Source: Paenibacillus pectinilyticus (GTDB taxonomy: Bacteria > Bacillota > Bacilli > Paenibacillales > NBRC-103111). Taken from it: a stretch of 64,000 nt of DNA. Positions 8,745-17,292 of the stretch are shown here, piece by piece. Made by a program: the position numbers and the translations under genes. Numbering within the stretch: the stretch's first letter is position 1; every line of letters starts with the position of its first letter. The notes below the pieces were generated by a model. The model saw only the letters and a list, made by a program, of their open reading frames with translations. It had not been told where the DNA came from and made no database searches. Location of the stretch: the NCBI RefSeq assembly GCF_001700435.1, contig NZ_LYPC01000028.1, positions 681,267-745,266 on the forward strand, read 5' to 3'.

Positions 8745-8805
8745 TAAAAAAGAGACCCACAGCAACGGGCTGTGGGTCTAAGTTTTATATTTTAAAAGGG
8801 GGTCG
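8745..8805 (-). ncRNA. Putative C-rich small RNA, copy A of a three-member family
   Basis: On the minus strand a TATAAT box (8812-8817) is followed by a short leader with CGACCCCC, an A/T-rich spacer and a terminator stem AGACCCACAGC / GCTGTGGGTCT (8753-8763 with 8769-8779) ending in CTCTTTTTT. The same arrangement recurs at 16634 and 36066. The C-rich leader could pair with G-rich ribosome sites, as known for RsaE/RoxS-type RNAs. A recognisable -35 box is missing. Alternatives are a mobile terminator element or the decayed 3' end of a gene: a 54-codon minus-strand ORF (8785-8949) runs through the promoter region. Confidence 0.45.
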
Positions 8806-8817
8806 ATCTTTATTATA

Positions 8818-9127
8818 AGCTTGAATGATTAATGCCAGATGAAAATAAGATTGCAATCCTGTAACAAATTTTAACTTCAAATTGAAATAATCCTCTAGAT
8901 GTTTCATTTGTTCCTCAACCCCTTCCAAGCCCTCTCTTTTAACTTCCATTAAAATTAAATTCTCATAGATAAGTCATGTATCTCGCAGACTCATTAATAA
9001 TTCTTGATTATCGGTGAACGTTTCTCCTGGGCTATTCGTACTATGGATGACTTTTTGGAAAACGGAACGGAGAATGCTTGTCCGTAAGGTTTTCCGGCAA
9101 TTATGAACATAAATGAGGAGGCTGCGA
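8818..9127. other. Intergenic stretch before the yxlEFG-like operon
   Basis: No convincing gene on the plus strand. The minus strand holds an unexpressed-looking 54-codon ORF (8785-8949) that lacks a ribosome site. An 18-bp dyad ATGAAA-N6-TTGCAA (8839-8856), shared in form with the other two RNA-like copies, lies upstream of the copy A promoter. Confidence 0.5.
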
Positions 9128-9322
9128 ATGATGATGGACATCAATTGGGCGATCTTGTCACCTTTACTATTTGTACAGTTGCTTCTGATGCTTGTGGCGC
9201 TTATCAATTGCTTACGTGCGGAGCGAACGAACGGGCCGAAGTGGATGTGGACGCTAATTATCATATTCATTAGTTTATTGGGTCCCATTTCTTATTTTGT
9301 CTTTGGAAGGAGAAACGATTGA
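9128..9322 (+). CDS. Small membrane protein with phospholipase D nuclease N-terminal (PLDc_N) domain, YxlE-like
   Basis: 64 residues with two hydrophobic helices: WAILSPLLFVQLLLMLVALI and WMWTLIIIFISLLGPISYFVFG. The motif PISYFVFGR is typical of PLDc_N mini-proteins. The ATG at 9128 sits 6 bp after GAGGAGG. The stop codon overlaps the next start (TGATG). The order PLDc_N protein, ABC ATPase, ABC permease matches yxlE-yxlF-yxlG of Bacillus subtilis; the sigma factor genes of that operon are absent here. Confidence 0.75.
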   Translation: MMMDINWAILSPLLFVQLLLMLVALINCLRAERTNGPKWMWTLIIIFISLLGPISYFVFGRRND

Positions 9323-10227
9323 TGTCGCTCCTCGAAGTGAGGCATTTGACGAAACGATTTGGCACAACCGTCGCAGTGAATGGCATTGATTTTCACATTG
9401 CTGAAGGGAGATGTGTCTCGCTGCTAGGACCGAACGGCGCAGGCAAAACGACGACTCTCAAAATGTTATCTGGCTTGCTGCAACCAACCACAGGTACGAT
9501 CTCGTTTCCAGGAATACACACGCAGGATATCCGCGAGCATATCGGCTATTTGCCGCAAATCCCTGCCTTCTATAATTGGATGTCAGGCCGAGAGTTTCTC
9601 GCCTACGTCGGCAAGCTGGCTTGCATAGGCAAAGATGAACTGAGTAAGCGAACCGAGGAGTTGCTCCAGCTTGTCGGTCTTAAAGATGCGCGCAACCGTC
9701 GGATTGGTGGGTACTCAGGAGGCATGCGCCAGCGGCTGGGTATTGCCCAGGCCATGATTCACCGTCCGAAGCTGCTCATGCTCGATGAGCCCGTGTCGGC
9801 GCTTGATCCACTCGGTCGCCGCGAAGTGCTCGAGATGCTGCGTATCCTTAAACGGGAGACGACAATCCTCTTCTCGACGCACGTGCTTCACGATGCCGAG
9901 GAAATATGCGACGACGTGCTCATTATGCGCGGCGGCGAAATTGCCCTATCCGGCAGCTTACAAGCACTCCGCGAGCAGCATCAGCAGCCGGTCATTAGTG
10001 TGGAAGCAGACGCTTCACTCGAACAATGGAGGCAGTCCATTGCGATGTTCCCGTTCGTTGAGAAGGTTACTGGTTCAGGAAATACCGCACGTATCCATGT
10101 TCGCGACTTAACTATGGGAAAAAAGGAACTGTTGACCGATCTTGTCCGATGTGGCATATCCATTCGTAAATTCGAAGCTGGCCATACGTCACTTGAAGAT
10201 ATGTTTATGAAAGTGGTGGAAGAATGA
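9322..10227 (+). CDS. ABC transporter ATP-binding protein, YxlF-like
   Basis: 301 residues; powers the membrane protein encoded next. Walker A GPNGAGKTT (about 36-44), Q-loop YLPQIP, signature YSGGMRQRLG (near 135), Walker B LLMLDEP (near 156), and switch His (FSTHVL). A C-terminal extension of about 90 residues is typical of the DrrA/CcmA-like exporter group. The ATG overlaps the previous stop; AAGGAGA lies about 9 bp upstream. The last 4 bp overlap the permease start. A TTG one codon earlier is possible. Confidence 0.9.
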   Translation: MSLLEVRHLTKRFGTTVAVNGIDFHIAEGRCVSLLGPNGAGKTTTLKMLSGLLQPTTGTISFPGIHTQDIREHIGYLPQIPAFYNWMSGREFLAYVGKLACIGKDELSKRTEELLQLVGLKDARNRRIGGYSGGMRQRLGIAQAMIHRPKLLMLDEPVSALDPLGRREVLEMLRILKRETTILFSTHVLHDAEEICDDVLIMRGGEIALSGSLQALREQHQQPVISVEADASLEQWRQSIAMFPFVEKVTGSGNTARIHVRDLTMGKKELLTDLVRCGISIRKFEAGHTSLEDMFMKVVEE

Positions 10228-11015
10228 ATCGATTGAGTCAATGGATGACGTTGTATCGCAAAGAAATGCTTGAAATGTCTCGCAATGCCAAATGGATCTG
10301 GGTACCTCTCGTCTTCATCATTATCGGAGCCATGCAACCGGTAACCACCTACTATACGCCGCAAATCATTAAAAATATGGGCAGCTTGCCAGAGGGAGCT
10401 GTCATCCAGATACCGATACCATCACCGCAAGATGTGATTGTTAGTACATTGTCTCAGTTCGGCACAATCGGGATACTTATCCTCGTGTTAGTATCGATGG
10501 CGATCATCTCAGGAGAACGGCAGAGCAGCGTGGCCGGGATGATTATGATCAAACCTGTTCCCCCTGTATCGTATATAACAGCCAAGTGGGCCGGCATCCA
10601 GACGCTTACGCTCGTATCGTTCGCCTGCGGCTTTACTGCCGCTGCGTATTATACCGTCCAGCTTTTCGGTAAAATCGAAGTCGTGCCACTCATGCAAAGT
10701 TTTGCCGTTTATGGGCTATGGCTTGTGTTCATCGTTACCGTGACCGTTGTCTTCGGCACCTGGCTCAGAGGAAGCGCCGCGATTGCGTTCGCGGGCATAG
10801 CGACGGCTATCGTTCTCACGGTTGCTGGCGGCTTGTTCAAACCGTATATGGCGTGGAGTCCGTTCATGCTGACCAACCACGCTGCAGCGCTTGTTTCACA
10901 AGGACAATTATCGGATAACCTTGTACTATGCATCCTATCGTCATTGCTTCTTATTGCATTACTTCTTGCAGGCGGGGTACAACTATTCAGAAACAGAAGC
11001 GATTTAACCGGTTAG
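10224..11015 (+). CDS. ABC-2 type transporter permease, YxlG-like
   Basis: 263 residues with six predicted membrane segments (for example GTIGILILVLVSMAIISGE and LVLCILSSLLLIALLLAG). It overlaps the ATPase stop by 4 bp (ATGA), so translation is coupled. This completes a three-gene exporter operon similar to yxlEFG, whose transported substrate is not established. No terminator is obvious before the next gene. Confidence 0.85.
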   Translation: MNRLSQWMTLYRKEMLEMSRNAKWIWVPLVFIIIGAMQPVTTYYTPQIIKNMGSLPEGAVIQIPIPSPQDVIVSTLSQFGTIGILILVLVSMAIISGERQSSVAGMIMIKPVPPVSYITAKWAGIQTLTLVSFACGFTAAAYYTVQLFGKIEVVPLMQSFAVYGLWLVFIVTVTVVFGTWLRGSAAIAFAGIATAIVLTVAGGLFKPYMAWSPFMLTNHAAALVSQGQLSDNLVLCILSSLLLIALLLAGGVQLFRNRSDLTG

Positions 11016-11092
11016 TGGCTGCATAGCTTGAACATGAACTATTGCTTGCTCCCATTTCATTCAACAGACTTCATATAAAAGGAGAATATACG

Positions 11093-11419
11093 ATGATTAT
11101 TGTTACAACGGAAAACATCCCCGGATATAAAGTCAAAGAAGTCAAAGGCATGTGCTTTGGACTGATTGTTAGGAGTCGCGGGCTTGGTGCTGATATCAAA
11201 GCCGCATTCAAAGGTTTAGTTGGAGGAGAAATCAAACAATTCACTTCGCTGTTAGAAGATCTCCGAAAAGAATCAATGGACCGCTTGGTACAAAACGCCC
11301 AGGCCATGGGTGCAAATGCCATTGTGATGGTCCGCTTTGATTCCGGGGAAATCGGAAAAACAATGGGCGAAATCGTGGCTTACGGCACCGCTGTGGTGGT
11401 TGAAAAAGAAAGCGAATGA
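11093..11419 (+). CDS. YbjQ/UPF0145 family protein
   Basis: 108 residues. Family features: N-terminal TTENIPGYKVKEVKG, the VRSRGLGADIKAAFKGLVGGEI core, and MGANAIVMVRFDS near the C-terminus. UPF0145 proteins form small pentameric rings related to dodecin-like or heavy-metal-binding folds; their role is not settled. The ATG at 11093 follows AAAAGGAG. It overlaps the next small gene by 4 bp (ATGA). Confidence 0.85.
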   Translation: MIIVTTENIPGYKVKEVKGMCFGLIVRSRGLGADIKAAFKGLVGGEIKQFTSLLEDLRKESMDRLVQNAQAMGANAIVMVRFDSGEIGKTMGEIVAYGTAVVVEKESE

Positions 11420-11640
11420 AGTGGATCGTTGGCTATTATGGCATTCAGGCCGTTATCCTTTTGGTGATCATTATCTTATCTGTGCTTTTCTATGACAAAC
11501 GTTACAAAAAGAGAAAGTCTGAGGGAATTCCCACGGGGTTTTTACGTACGGAGGAAGTTAGCGTAGATCCCATAACACAGGAGAAGCAACGCGTTTACTA
11601 CAACCCGGATACGGGGGAGCGCATCTATGTTCGTGAATAA
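11416..11640 (+). CDS. Small single-span membrane protein of unknown function
   Basis: 74 residues: one N-terminal membrane helix (IQAVILLVIIILSVLFY), a basic stop-transfer patch (DKRYKKRK), then a soluble tail ending in DPITQEKQRVYYNPDTGERIYVRE. It is translationally coupled to the UPF0145 gene through an ATGA overlap, so the two proteins may work together at the membrane. No known motif. Confidence 0.7.
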   Translation: MKWIVGYYGIQAVILLVIIILSVLFYDKRYKKRKSEGIPTGFLRTEEVSVDPITQEKQRVYYNPDTGERIYVRE

Positions 11641-11643
11641 AGG

Positions 11644-11684
11644 AGAAGGCCGCCGATCCCTTACCGTCGGCAGCCTTCTTTTGA
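11644..11684 (+). terminator. Terminator after the UPF0145 pair
   Basis: GAAGGC.GCCGA / TCGGC.GCCTTC stem followed by TTTTG. Confidence 0.75.
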
Positions 11685-11699
11685 TATTAGTGAACTCAA

Positions 11700-12227
11700 T
11701 CATGAATGAAGTCTCTTCCTTACCATTCTGATCTGTCCTCTATGATTGATCTCATCTTCCAACACATGAAACCACATGAAATAATGATTCGCTTGCTTGT
11801 TATGCCAGAACTCTTCTTGTTGGTCTAACCAATCATCATTGACGGTTTTAAATAAGTCATAGGATCGTTCTCTGACTTCATTTAATTTAGTTACATAGTA
11901 ACTCAGATCATTCCCCTTAATCTTCTCCCGTCCTTCTTCACCGAGATGGATCGCAGCTCCCCAGATTGACATCTCTTCCTCATTTAACTCTCTTTTTTCA
12001 AACGTTTCCACTTGATAGGCGTATTCTACCGCTGCAAAATGCAACAACAATGCCCCAATAGAGTTACTCTCCGCATCCAATAAGAAATCCAATTCATGGA
12101 CAGATAGATTTTTTACAGCTTCTAATGTGGTATACCTTGCATAGTTCATCATCGACAGCAAGCGACTAATTTGAGGCGGATAGCCAGGTACGTCTGAAAT
12201 CAGATAGATATTATTCATGTTCAACAT
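11700..12227 (-). CDS. DinB-like four-helix protein (DUF664-type)
   Basis: 175 residues, mostly helical. DinB-family marks: an N-terminal helix ending in LLHFAAVEYAYQ with a potential metal His, and the C-terminal motif MWFHVLEDEINHRGQIRMVRKRL, where two histidines complete a metal triad. These proteins are often thiol-dependent transferases or damage-induced proteins; the activity here is unknown. ACGGAGGA precedes the ATG. Stands alone on the minus strand, divergent from the DNA alkylation repair gene. Confidence 0.8.
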   Translation of the reverse strand: MLNMNNIYLISDVPGYPPQISRLLSMMNYARYTTLEAVKNLSVHELDFLLDAESNSIGALLLHFAAVEYAYQVETFEKRELNEEEMSIWGAAIHLGEEGREKIKGNDLSYYVTKLNEVRERSYDLFKTVNDDWLDQQEEFWHNKQANHYFMWFHVLEDEINHRGQIRMVRKRLHS

Positions 12228-12322
12228 ATTTTTCCTCCGTGATTAAAAATAATTGCGAATTCTGATATAGTCTTAGTATATACCTTAAGGAAACCTCCAT
12301 ATAGAAGGAAGTGTGAACCCTA

Positions 12323-13030
12323 ATGAATGCAGAACTTGTTATGCAGGAGCTTGAAGCACTGGGCAAAGAACGGACCAAGAAAATGTACGTATCCAATGGC
12401 GCTCACGAACCTCTTTTTGGCGTGGCGACAGGCGCTATGAAACCCCTTTCCAAGAAAATAAAAATAAATCAACCTTTGGCTGAACAGCTTTATGCCACAG
12501 GGAACTATGACGCCATGTACTTTGCCGGCATCATTGCAGATCCACTCGCAATGACCCAAGCGGATTTTGATCGTTGGATAGATACTGCCTATTTTTATAT
12601 GCTGTCCGATTTCGTCGTTGCCGTAACCCTTTCCGAATCAGATATAGCCCAGGAAGTTGCCGATAAATGGATTGCAAGCGGTGAAGAGTTGCGAATGTCT
12701 GCGGGCTGGAGTTGTTACTGCTGGCTTTTGGGTAATCGTCCCGACAGTGAATTCTCCGAGGGCAAAATTGCTCATATGCTAGAGCTTGTGAAAACTACGA
12801 TTCACGATTCTCCCGAAAGAGCGAAATATGCTATGAATAATTTTATTTTCACCGTAGGAGTATCGTTTAAGCCACTTCATGATAAAGCCGTCGAGACCGC
12901 CTTGGCAGTAGGCCCCGTCGAAGTCAATCGCGACAAAAACAAAAGCAGTTATATCCAAGCTTCCGTTAATATTCAAAAGGGAATCGATCAAGGGCGGCTT
13001 GGTTTCAAACGTAAGCATGTAAGGTGCTAA
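12323..13030 (+). CDS. DNA alkylation repair-like HEAT-repeat protein
   Basis: 235 residues, all-helical, resembling the AlkD-like family that binds alkylated DNA. N-terminal MQELEALGKERTKKMYVSNGAHEPLFGV and WSCYCWLLGNRP are characteristic of the DNA alkylation repair/HEAT subgroup often annotated in Firmicutes. The active-site set of true glycosylases cannot be confirmed by eye, so a glycosylase function is only likely. AGAAGGAAG precedes the ATG. Divergent from the DinB-like gene. Confidence 0.75.
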   Translation: MNAELVMQELEALGKERTKKMYVSNGAHEPLFGVATGAMKPLSKKIKINQPLAEQLYATGNYDAMYFAGIIADPLAMTQADFDRWIDTAYFYMLSDFVVAVTLSESDIAQEVADKWIASGEELRMSAGWSCYCWLLGNRPDSEFSEGKIAHMLELVKTTIHDSPERAKYAMNNFIFTVGVSFKPLHDKAVETALAVGPVEVNRDKNKSSYIQASVNIQKGIDQGRLGFKRKHVRC

Positions 13031-13285
13031 GTATGTACCCATTATGGTTTATATAATGCAAGGGATTTGTCGATTGTTGGCATTTCCCGCATTTAATTGA
13101 CCATAGTTCAATATTAATTCACAATTTATCAACTTTCAAGCACTAATTTGGAAATAATTCCCTAAACATGCGAAGGCTATTTATGTTTCCTTGGGAGAGT
13201 ATGCTAAAATACGAATAGGCAGATTATTACTCTGCATACGCTAGCGCACAGGTATTTCCAAAATTTTAATTTGGGAGGCTATACG

Positions 13286-13447
13286 ATGGATGATTATTTT
13301 TTGGTAAAAGACGGTAGAATTGTACGCTGGGACGGGCTTACACTTGGAGGAACCAAAATCCGAGCCGATGAACTCATAGAGTCGTTTGGACGTAAGGCTC
13401 TTGATGAAATCGAACAATTTGGATTTTACGCTATAAAGAAATCTTAA
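13286..13447 (+). CDS. Small conserved-looking hypothetical protein (53 aa)
   Basis: Begins MDDYFLVKDGRIVRWDG and ends FGFYAIKKS. A clean GGGAGG ribosome site lies 7 bp before the ATG, and a strong terminator follows within 20 bp, so a one-gene transcript is likely. No recognised domain; the DGRIVRWDG part looks like a short beta hairpin. Confidence 0.6.
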   Translation: MDDYFLVKDGRIVRWDGLTLGGTKIRADELIESFGRKALDEIEQFGFYAIKKS

Positions 13448-13466
13448 TGACCTTCTCGATATACGT

Positions 13467-13505
13467 AAAGGAGACTGCCTTTTTGTTCAGGCAGTCTCCT
13501 TTTGT
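13467..13505 (+). terminator. Terminator after the 53-aa gene
   Basis: AAAGGAGACTGCC and GGCAGTCTCCTTT pair perfectly, then TTGTT. Confidence 0.85.
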
Positions 13506-13586
13506 TCGATAACGGCTTGTTCGCTTCCTCAATTTAGGTTTTTTCTACAAAAAGAACGGAGGATGAAAGACGTCGAGTCCCCATCT

Positions 13587-14282
13587 TCAATCCCCCTTCG
13601 CCATATAGCCAACACCGGGGTAGGTCACAATGAGCTCCTGCCCGTCGGTGTGGGCCTTCAACTTCTGCCGAATCCGCGCAAGGGTAACACGTAAATATTC
13701 CACCTCATCCCGATACTCGCTTCCCCAAATCTCACTCAGTAACTGTTCATGCGTCATTACTTTGCCCTCATGCTGCAGGAGAAGGACGAACAGGTTGTAC
13801 TCTGTCTCTGTAAACTTCACTTCGGTTTCGCTGACTCGAATACGTCGCTGTGCCAAATTGACCGTCACGGGTCCAACAGACAATTCGCTGACGGTGGAAG
13901 GTGCTGGCATCCGTCCATCTAAACGACGGAGAACCGCATTCACTCTGGCGAAAAGCTCATCCAACGAGAACGGTTTCGTCAAATAATCATCCGCCCCGAG
14001 ATTCAGCCCCTGTACTTTATCTGCGCCATTGCTCCTTGCGGTCAGCATAATAACGGGTACGCTTGAATAGGCGCGCAGCCTTGTAAGCACCTCAAAGCCA
14101 TCCATTCCCGGCATCATGAGATCCAGTAAGATCAAATCCGGATCAAAGGCTTCCACCTTCTCTAGCGCCTCAGCGCCACTCTGGCAAGCTGCCGTTTCGA
14201 AGTTTAGCGATTTCAAATTCGCCGCGATAAAACGAATGATTTTGGGTTCATCGTCGACGATCATGATTTTCTTCGCGCTCAT
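13587..14282 (-). CDS. OmpR-family response regulator
   Basis: 231 residues. Receiver domain 1-120 with acidic pocket D10-D11, phospho-acceptor Asp54 (LLDLMMP) and Lys103 (TKPF). Winged-helix DNA-binding domain from about 130 to the end with the ELTEYNLF-type start and GVGYMAKG end. It follows its sensor kinase with a 1-bp gap on the same strand, so the two form an operon. Targets are unknown. Confidence 0.93.
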   Translation of the reverse strand: MSAKKIMIVDDEPKIIRFIAANLKSLNFETAACQSGAEALEKVEAFDPDLILLDLMMPGMDGFEVLTRLRAYSSVPVIMLTARSNGADKVQGLNLGADDYLTKPFSLDELFARVNAVLRRLDGRMPAPSTVSELSVGPVTVNLAQRRIRVSETEVKFTETEYNLFVLLLQHEGKVMTHEQLLSEIWGSEYRDEVEYLRVTLARIRQKLKAHTDGQELIVTYPGVGYMAKGD

Positions 14283-14283
14283 T

Positions 14284-16545
14284 TTAGCTCATCCCCTCCT
14301 TAAACCTTGGAATCGTCAGTGTGAATCGGCTTCCGACACCAGGCTCACTCTCCACCGTAATAGCGCCGCCATGCGCTTCCATAATCCCTTTGCATATCGC
14401 GAGTCCGAGTCCCGTTCCGCCCGTTTGGCGGCTGGATGACACATCTACGCGATAGAACCGATCAAATATTTTCGCCAGATGCTCGGCCGCAATCCCAATG
14501 CCATTATCCTGCACATGGACGTATACCGCTTGCTCGTCCCACTGTGTGCCAATCTGTATCAGAGGCAGATGCTCCTCATTATAGCGAACGGCATTGATAA
14601 ACAAGTTCAAGAAAACCTGCTCCATACGAATCTTATCGGCAAAAACAAGCGGTGTGTCCGCAGGAATGTCGCATTCGAACTGAAGCCCCGCAACGAGCGC
14701 CTGATCGGGCAGTCTCCCTCTAGCGCTCTCGATCACAGCGACTAACTTCAGTGCCTGTGGATGAATGCCCATCGCTCCAGATTCGATTTTGGAAATATCC
14801 AGCCACTCATCGATCAAATCTTGAATGCGCCCAATGTCCTCATGAATCCCCTCGAGCAGCTCTAGCTTAAAGCTCTCCTCCCATTGCGCATCCTTGCGCA
14901 GCAACGTTTCCACACCGCCGCGAATACTCGTAATCGGTGTCTTAAATTCGTGCGAGGCTAGGGAGATGAGATCATTTTTGAGCGCATCAATTTCATGCTC
15001 TTTCGTTCGATCCCGCCACACATAGCCGCGGCCAAAAACCCGCCCATCCCGCGCCACTTGAAACGCGGATACCATCATGAAGCGTGACTTGCCTTGCTCC
15101 GTCCGCACCGTCAAAGCACTCTGAACACGCGGCTCTGCCTTCAGCTTGCTCAGTTCAAGCGTATCTTGATCCTCCGCTAGAAGCTCTGCGATCCGCTCGA
15201 ACAAATCAGCCTCCGGCATATGAGCTAATTCCCCCATCGGGATCGCGAAGCTCTCGGCCATCCGATGATTGGCGTACAGCACATTATGCTGTACATCAAT
15301 GAGGACAATCGCATCGGACATGCTCTCCAAGACCGCGTTCAGCGTCGCATGCTCGTCCTGCAAGCGCTGCGTCCGCTCTTCTACGCGGTGCTCGAGTTCG
15401 CTGTTCAACTGCAGCAGCGCGCTTTGGTTTTCCTTGATCTGCGCCGCCATGCGGAAGAAGTGCTCCGCGAGTTGATGCAGCTCCAGCGGTGCCCCGCGAG
15501 GCACGACCTTCTGGTCGGGCTGGGCGAACGAGCCTCCAGCTAGTCGCTGCGTATAGCCGACGAGGGCATGTATCGTTCCGTTTAATCTTTTGGCGAGCAA
15601 ACTGCCTAGCAGTAAGGTTAAGATCAGCGTAAACACCAACAGCAGCAGCGTGGTCCATAAGGATTCCGTAAACGCTGCATTAACCGCCGCGGAAGATCGG
15701 CTCACCCAAACGATGAGATTCAAATCTGGAATCAGCGTATAGGTAATGAACTCTTTGTGCGCGGAGGTGCTTAACGTATAAGTGCCTTCGCCTTGCTTTT
15801 GATTTTTGGCATCAGCGACGACAGGCTCTTGTGATAGGTTCGCCATCGATGCGGTCAGCGCAGCATTTGGATGATAGATCGGCCTTCCCGCATGATCCAG
15901 CACGACGGGATATGTCTCGGAGCCATAGTCATATTTCGTGACGAGTGACTTGATCGGAGCTAGCTCCAATACCGCCAACACGAAGCCATCCACTTGTTTA
16001 TTTCCTTTATAAATGGGGACCGCAATCGCAATCGCTGGTTGGTCCGCGCTCTCAGGGCCTTTGAATAAGGAGGAAATGATCGCCTTCTGCCCAGCCTTCA
16101 CACGCGAAGTGTAATCTCGATCATTCACGTCTGTCCCAATAAGATCGGTGGTCATGCGTTGCGTAGCTTTGATCGTCCCTTTGTCATCCACCACGTATAT
16201 CCCTGTAAACCCCGCCAAGTTCTCTTGCAAGGATTGCAGCTTCAGCGTAAGGCTCTCCCGATTCCGAAAAGCCGCATCTGACGCGGAAATCGTAGCCGCT
16301 AACGTTTCGACGGCATTCCGATGATACGACATGTAGGCTTCAATCGCATCCCCTAGCCGATACGTGGTCTGGCGCTGATTCTGATTTGTTTCCTGTGTTA
16401 TATGTGTGATTTGCGAAACCTGAAAGCCCCCTAGAATTAAGATCGGAATCATAGCCATCAGGGCAAATGTAATCGTTAAATGCGACCTCATCGAAAAATA
16501 CTTCAATTTATGCAACCCCGCTCTCCGACACAAGCTTGTAAGCAT
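14284..16545 (-). CDS. Sensor histidine kinase with extracellular dCache, HAMP and PAS domains
   Basis: 753 residues. Membrane helix near 24-45, extracellular double-Cache-like domain 46-285 (SGFT/IYVVDDKG and DHAGRPIYHP features), second helix near 297-317, HAMP-like linker, coiled coil 370-400, PAS domain 400-510, HisKA with SHEFKTP and His532, and HATPase_c with DNGIGI and GGTGLGLAICKG. Likely senses a small extracellular ligand. First gene of the operon with the OmpR regulator. The start is uncertain: the ATG at 16545 lacks a clear ribosome site and the ATG at 16491 is an alternative. Confidence 0.9.
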   Translation of the reverse strand: MLTSLCRRAGLHKLKYFSMRSHLTITFALMAMIPILILGGFQVSQITHITQETNQNQRQTTYRLGDAIEAYMSYHRNAVETLAATISASDAAFRNRESLTLKLQSLQENLAGFTGIYVVDDKGTIKATQRMTTDLIGTDVNDRDYTSRVKAGQKAIISSLFKGPESADQPAIAIAVPIYKGNKQVDGFVLAVLELAPIKSLVTKYDYGSETYPVVLDHAGRPIYHPNAALTASMANLSQEPVVADAKNQKQGEGTYTLSTSAHKEFITYTLIPDLNLIVWVSRSSAAVNAAFTESLWTTLLLLVFTLILTLLLGSLLAKRLNGTIHALVGYTQRLAGGSFAQPDQKVVPRGAPLELHQLAEHFFRMAAQIKENQSALLQLNSELEHRVEERTQRLQDEHATLNAVLESMSDAIVLIDVQHNVLYANHRMAESFAIPMGELAHMPEADLFERIAELLAEDQDTLELSKLKAEPRVQSALTVRTEQGKSRFMMVSAFQVARDGRVFGRGYVWRDRTKEHEIDALKNDLISLASHEFKTPITSIRGGVETLLRKDAQWEESFKLELLEGIHEDIGRIQDLIDEWLDISKIESGAMGIHPQALKLVAVIESARGRLPDQALVAGLQFECDIPADTPLVFADKIRMEQVFLNLFINAVRYNEEHLPLIQIGTQWDEQAVYVHVQDNGIGIAAEHLAKIFDRFYRVDVSSSRQTGGTGLGLAICKGIMEAHGGAITVESEPGVGSRFTLTIPRFKEGMS

Positions 16546-16633
16546 TACCCATTTATTTTACCACTGACAAATTTGTAATGAAAATGAAATCTAACTTTCA
16601 TGTTGTTTTAATGTACAATGCCTATAATAAAGA

Positions 16634-16694
16634 CCAACCCCCCTTTAAAATATAAACTTAGACCCACAGCCCGTTGCTGTGGGTCTCTTTTTTT
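16634..16694 (+). ncRNA. Putative C-rich small RNA, copy B
   Basis: TATAAT (16623-16628), leader GACCAACCCCCC, A/T spacer, then stem AGACCCACAGC / GCTGTGGGTCT (16660-16670 with 16676-16686) and a T7 run. Sequence matches copies A and C from the -10 box to the terminator. It has the opposite orientation to the kinase gene to its left, so it cannot serve as that gene's terminator; it sits between the kinase promoter side and the MarR gene. A dyad ATGAAA-TCTAAC-TTTCAT (16584-16601) lies just upstream of the promoter. Confidence 0.5.
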
Positions 16695-16758
16695 GTCATA
16701 CTAGGTGAATCACTTCAATTATGCGGCTAACTATTTTAACCATTAAGGACGGCTCCCT

Positions 16759-17172
16759 ATGACACCCGAACAAGATTGGCTGACGGCCAAATTTCGCGAA
16801 CTCAAGAACGTCATCTCTTCCTATTTAACGCACGTACTGCCTCAGTTTCATATTTCACCGATCACGATGTATGTGCTAGAGTACCTGCGCAAACATCCAG
16901 ATTGTATCGCAGTCGATATCGCCAACGAATTCGGACTTACCCGCGGCGCGATTACACAGCTTATAGATAAAATGGAGGCCCAGGGACTCGTTGTACGTAA
17001 GCCTCACCCTACCTCTCGCCGAAGTCAGCTTCTTCAGATGACAGATAAAGGGCACGAGCTCATAAATAACATCCTAGCCGTGTATAATACGAAAATCGAA
17101 CAGCTTTTCACTTCCTACACGAAGGAAGAGCTTGCTGTATTACAAGAGCTTCTCGCTAAAATGCCGCTTTAA
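16759..17172 (+). CDS. MarR-family transcriptional regulator
   Basis: 137 residues with the winged-helix fold: SPITMYVLEYLRKHPDCIAVDIANEFGLTRGAITQLIDKMEAQGLVVRKPHPTSRRSQLLQMTDKG is the classical MarR recognition helix and wing (DxRxxxL-type region). TAAGGA precedes the ATG. The neighbour downstream is an SDR oxidoreductase whose upstream region carries a perfect palindrome, so local control of that gene is likely. Confidence 0.9.
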   Translation: MTPEQDWLTAKFRELKNVISSYLTHVLPQFHISPITMYVLEYLRKHPDCIAVDIANEFGLTRGAITQLIDKMEAQGLVVRKPHPTSRRSQLLQMTDKGHELINNILAVYNTKIEQLFTSYTKEELAVLQELLAKMPL

Positions 17173-17198
17173 ATTCCAACTTAGGTTGGGATTTTTTT
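17173..17198 (+). terminator. Terminator after the MarR gene
   Basis: ATTCCAAC-TTAG-GTTGGGAT followed by TTTTTT. Confidence 0.8.
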
Positions 17199-17243
17199 CG
17201 TTCACTCATTTTTCTGTTGACGAATTTGTTCATTAAGTTTATT

Positions 17244-17258
17244 GTTTAGTTACTAAAC
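17244..17258. promoter_or_regulatory. 15-bp palindromic operator before the SDR gene
   Basis: GTTTAGT-T-ACTAAAC is a perfect 7-1-7 palindrome, the size and A/T character of MarR sites. It lies 35 bp before the SDR start and directly downstream of the MarR gene. Confidence 0.6.
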
Positions 17259-17292
17259 AGTTAATACATTAAACACATAAGGAGTGTTTTAT

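Noticed and set aside
8785..8949. 54-codon minus frame as a real gene
   Set aside because: No ribosome site, a stop lies just upstream of the start and homologous copies B and C do not keep the frame; reported only as a question.
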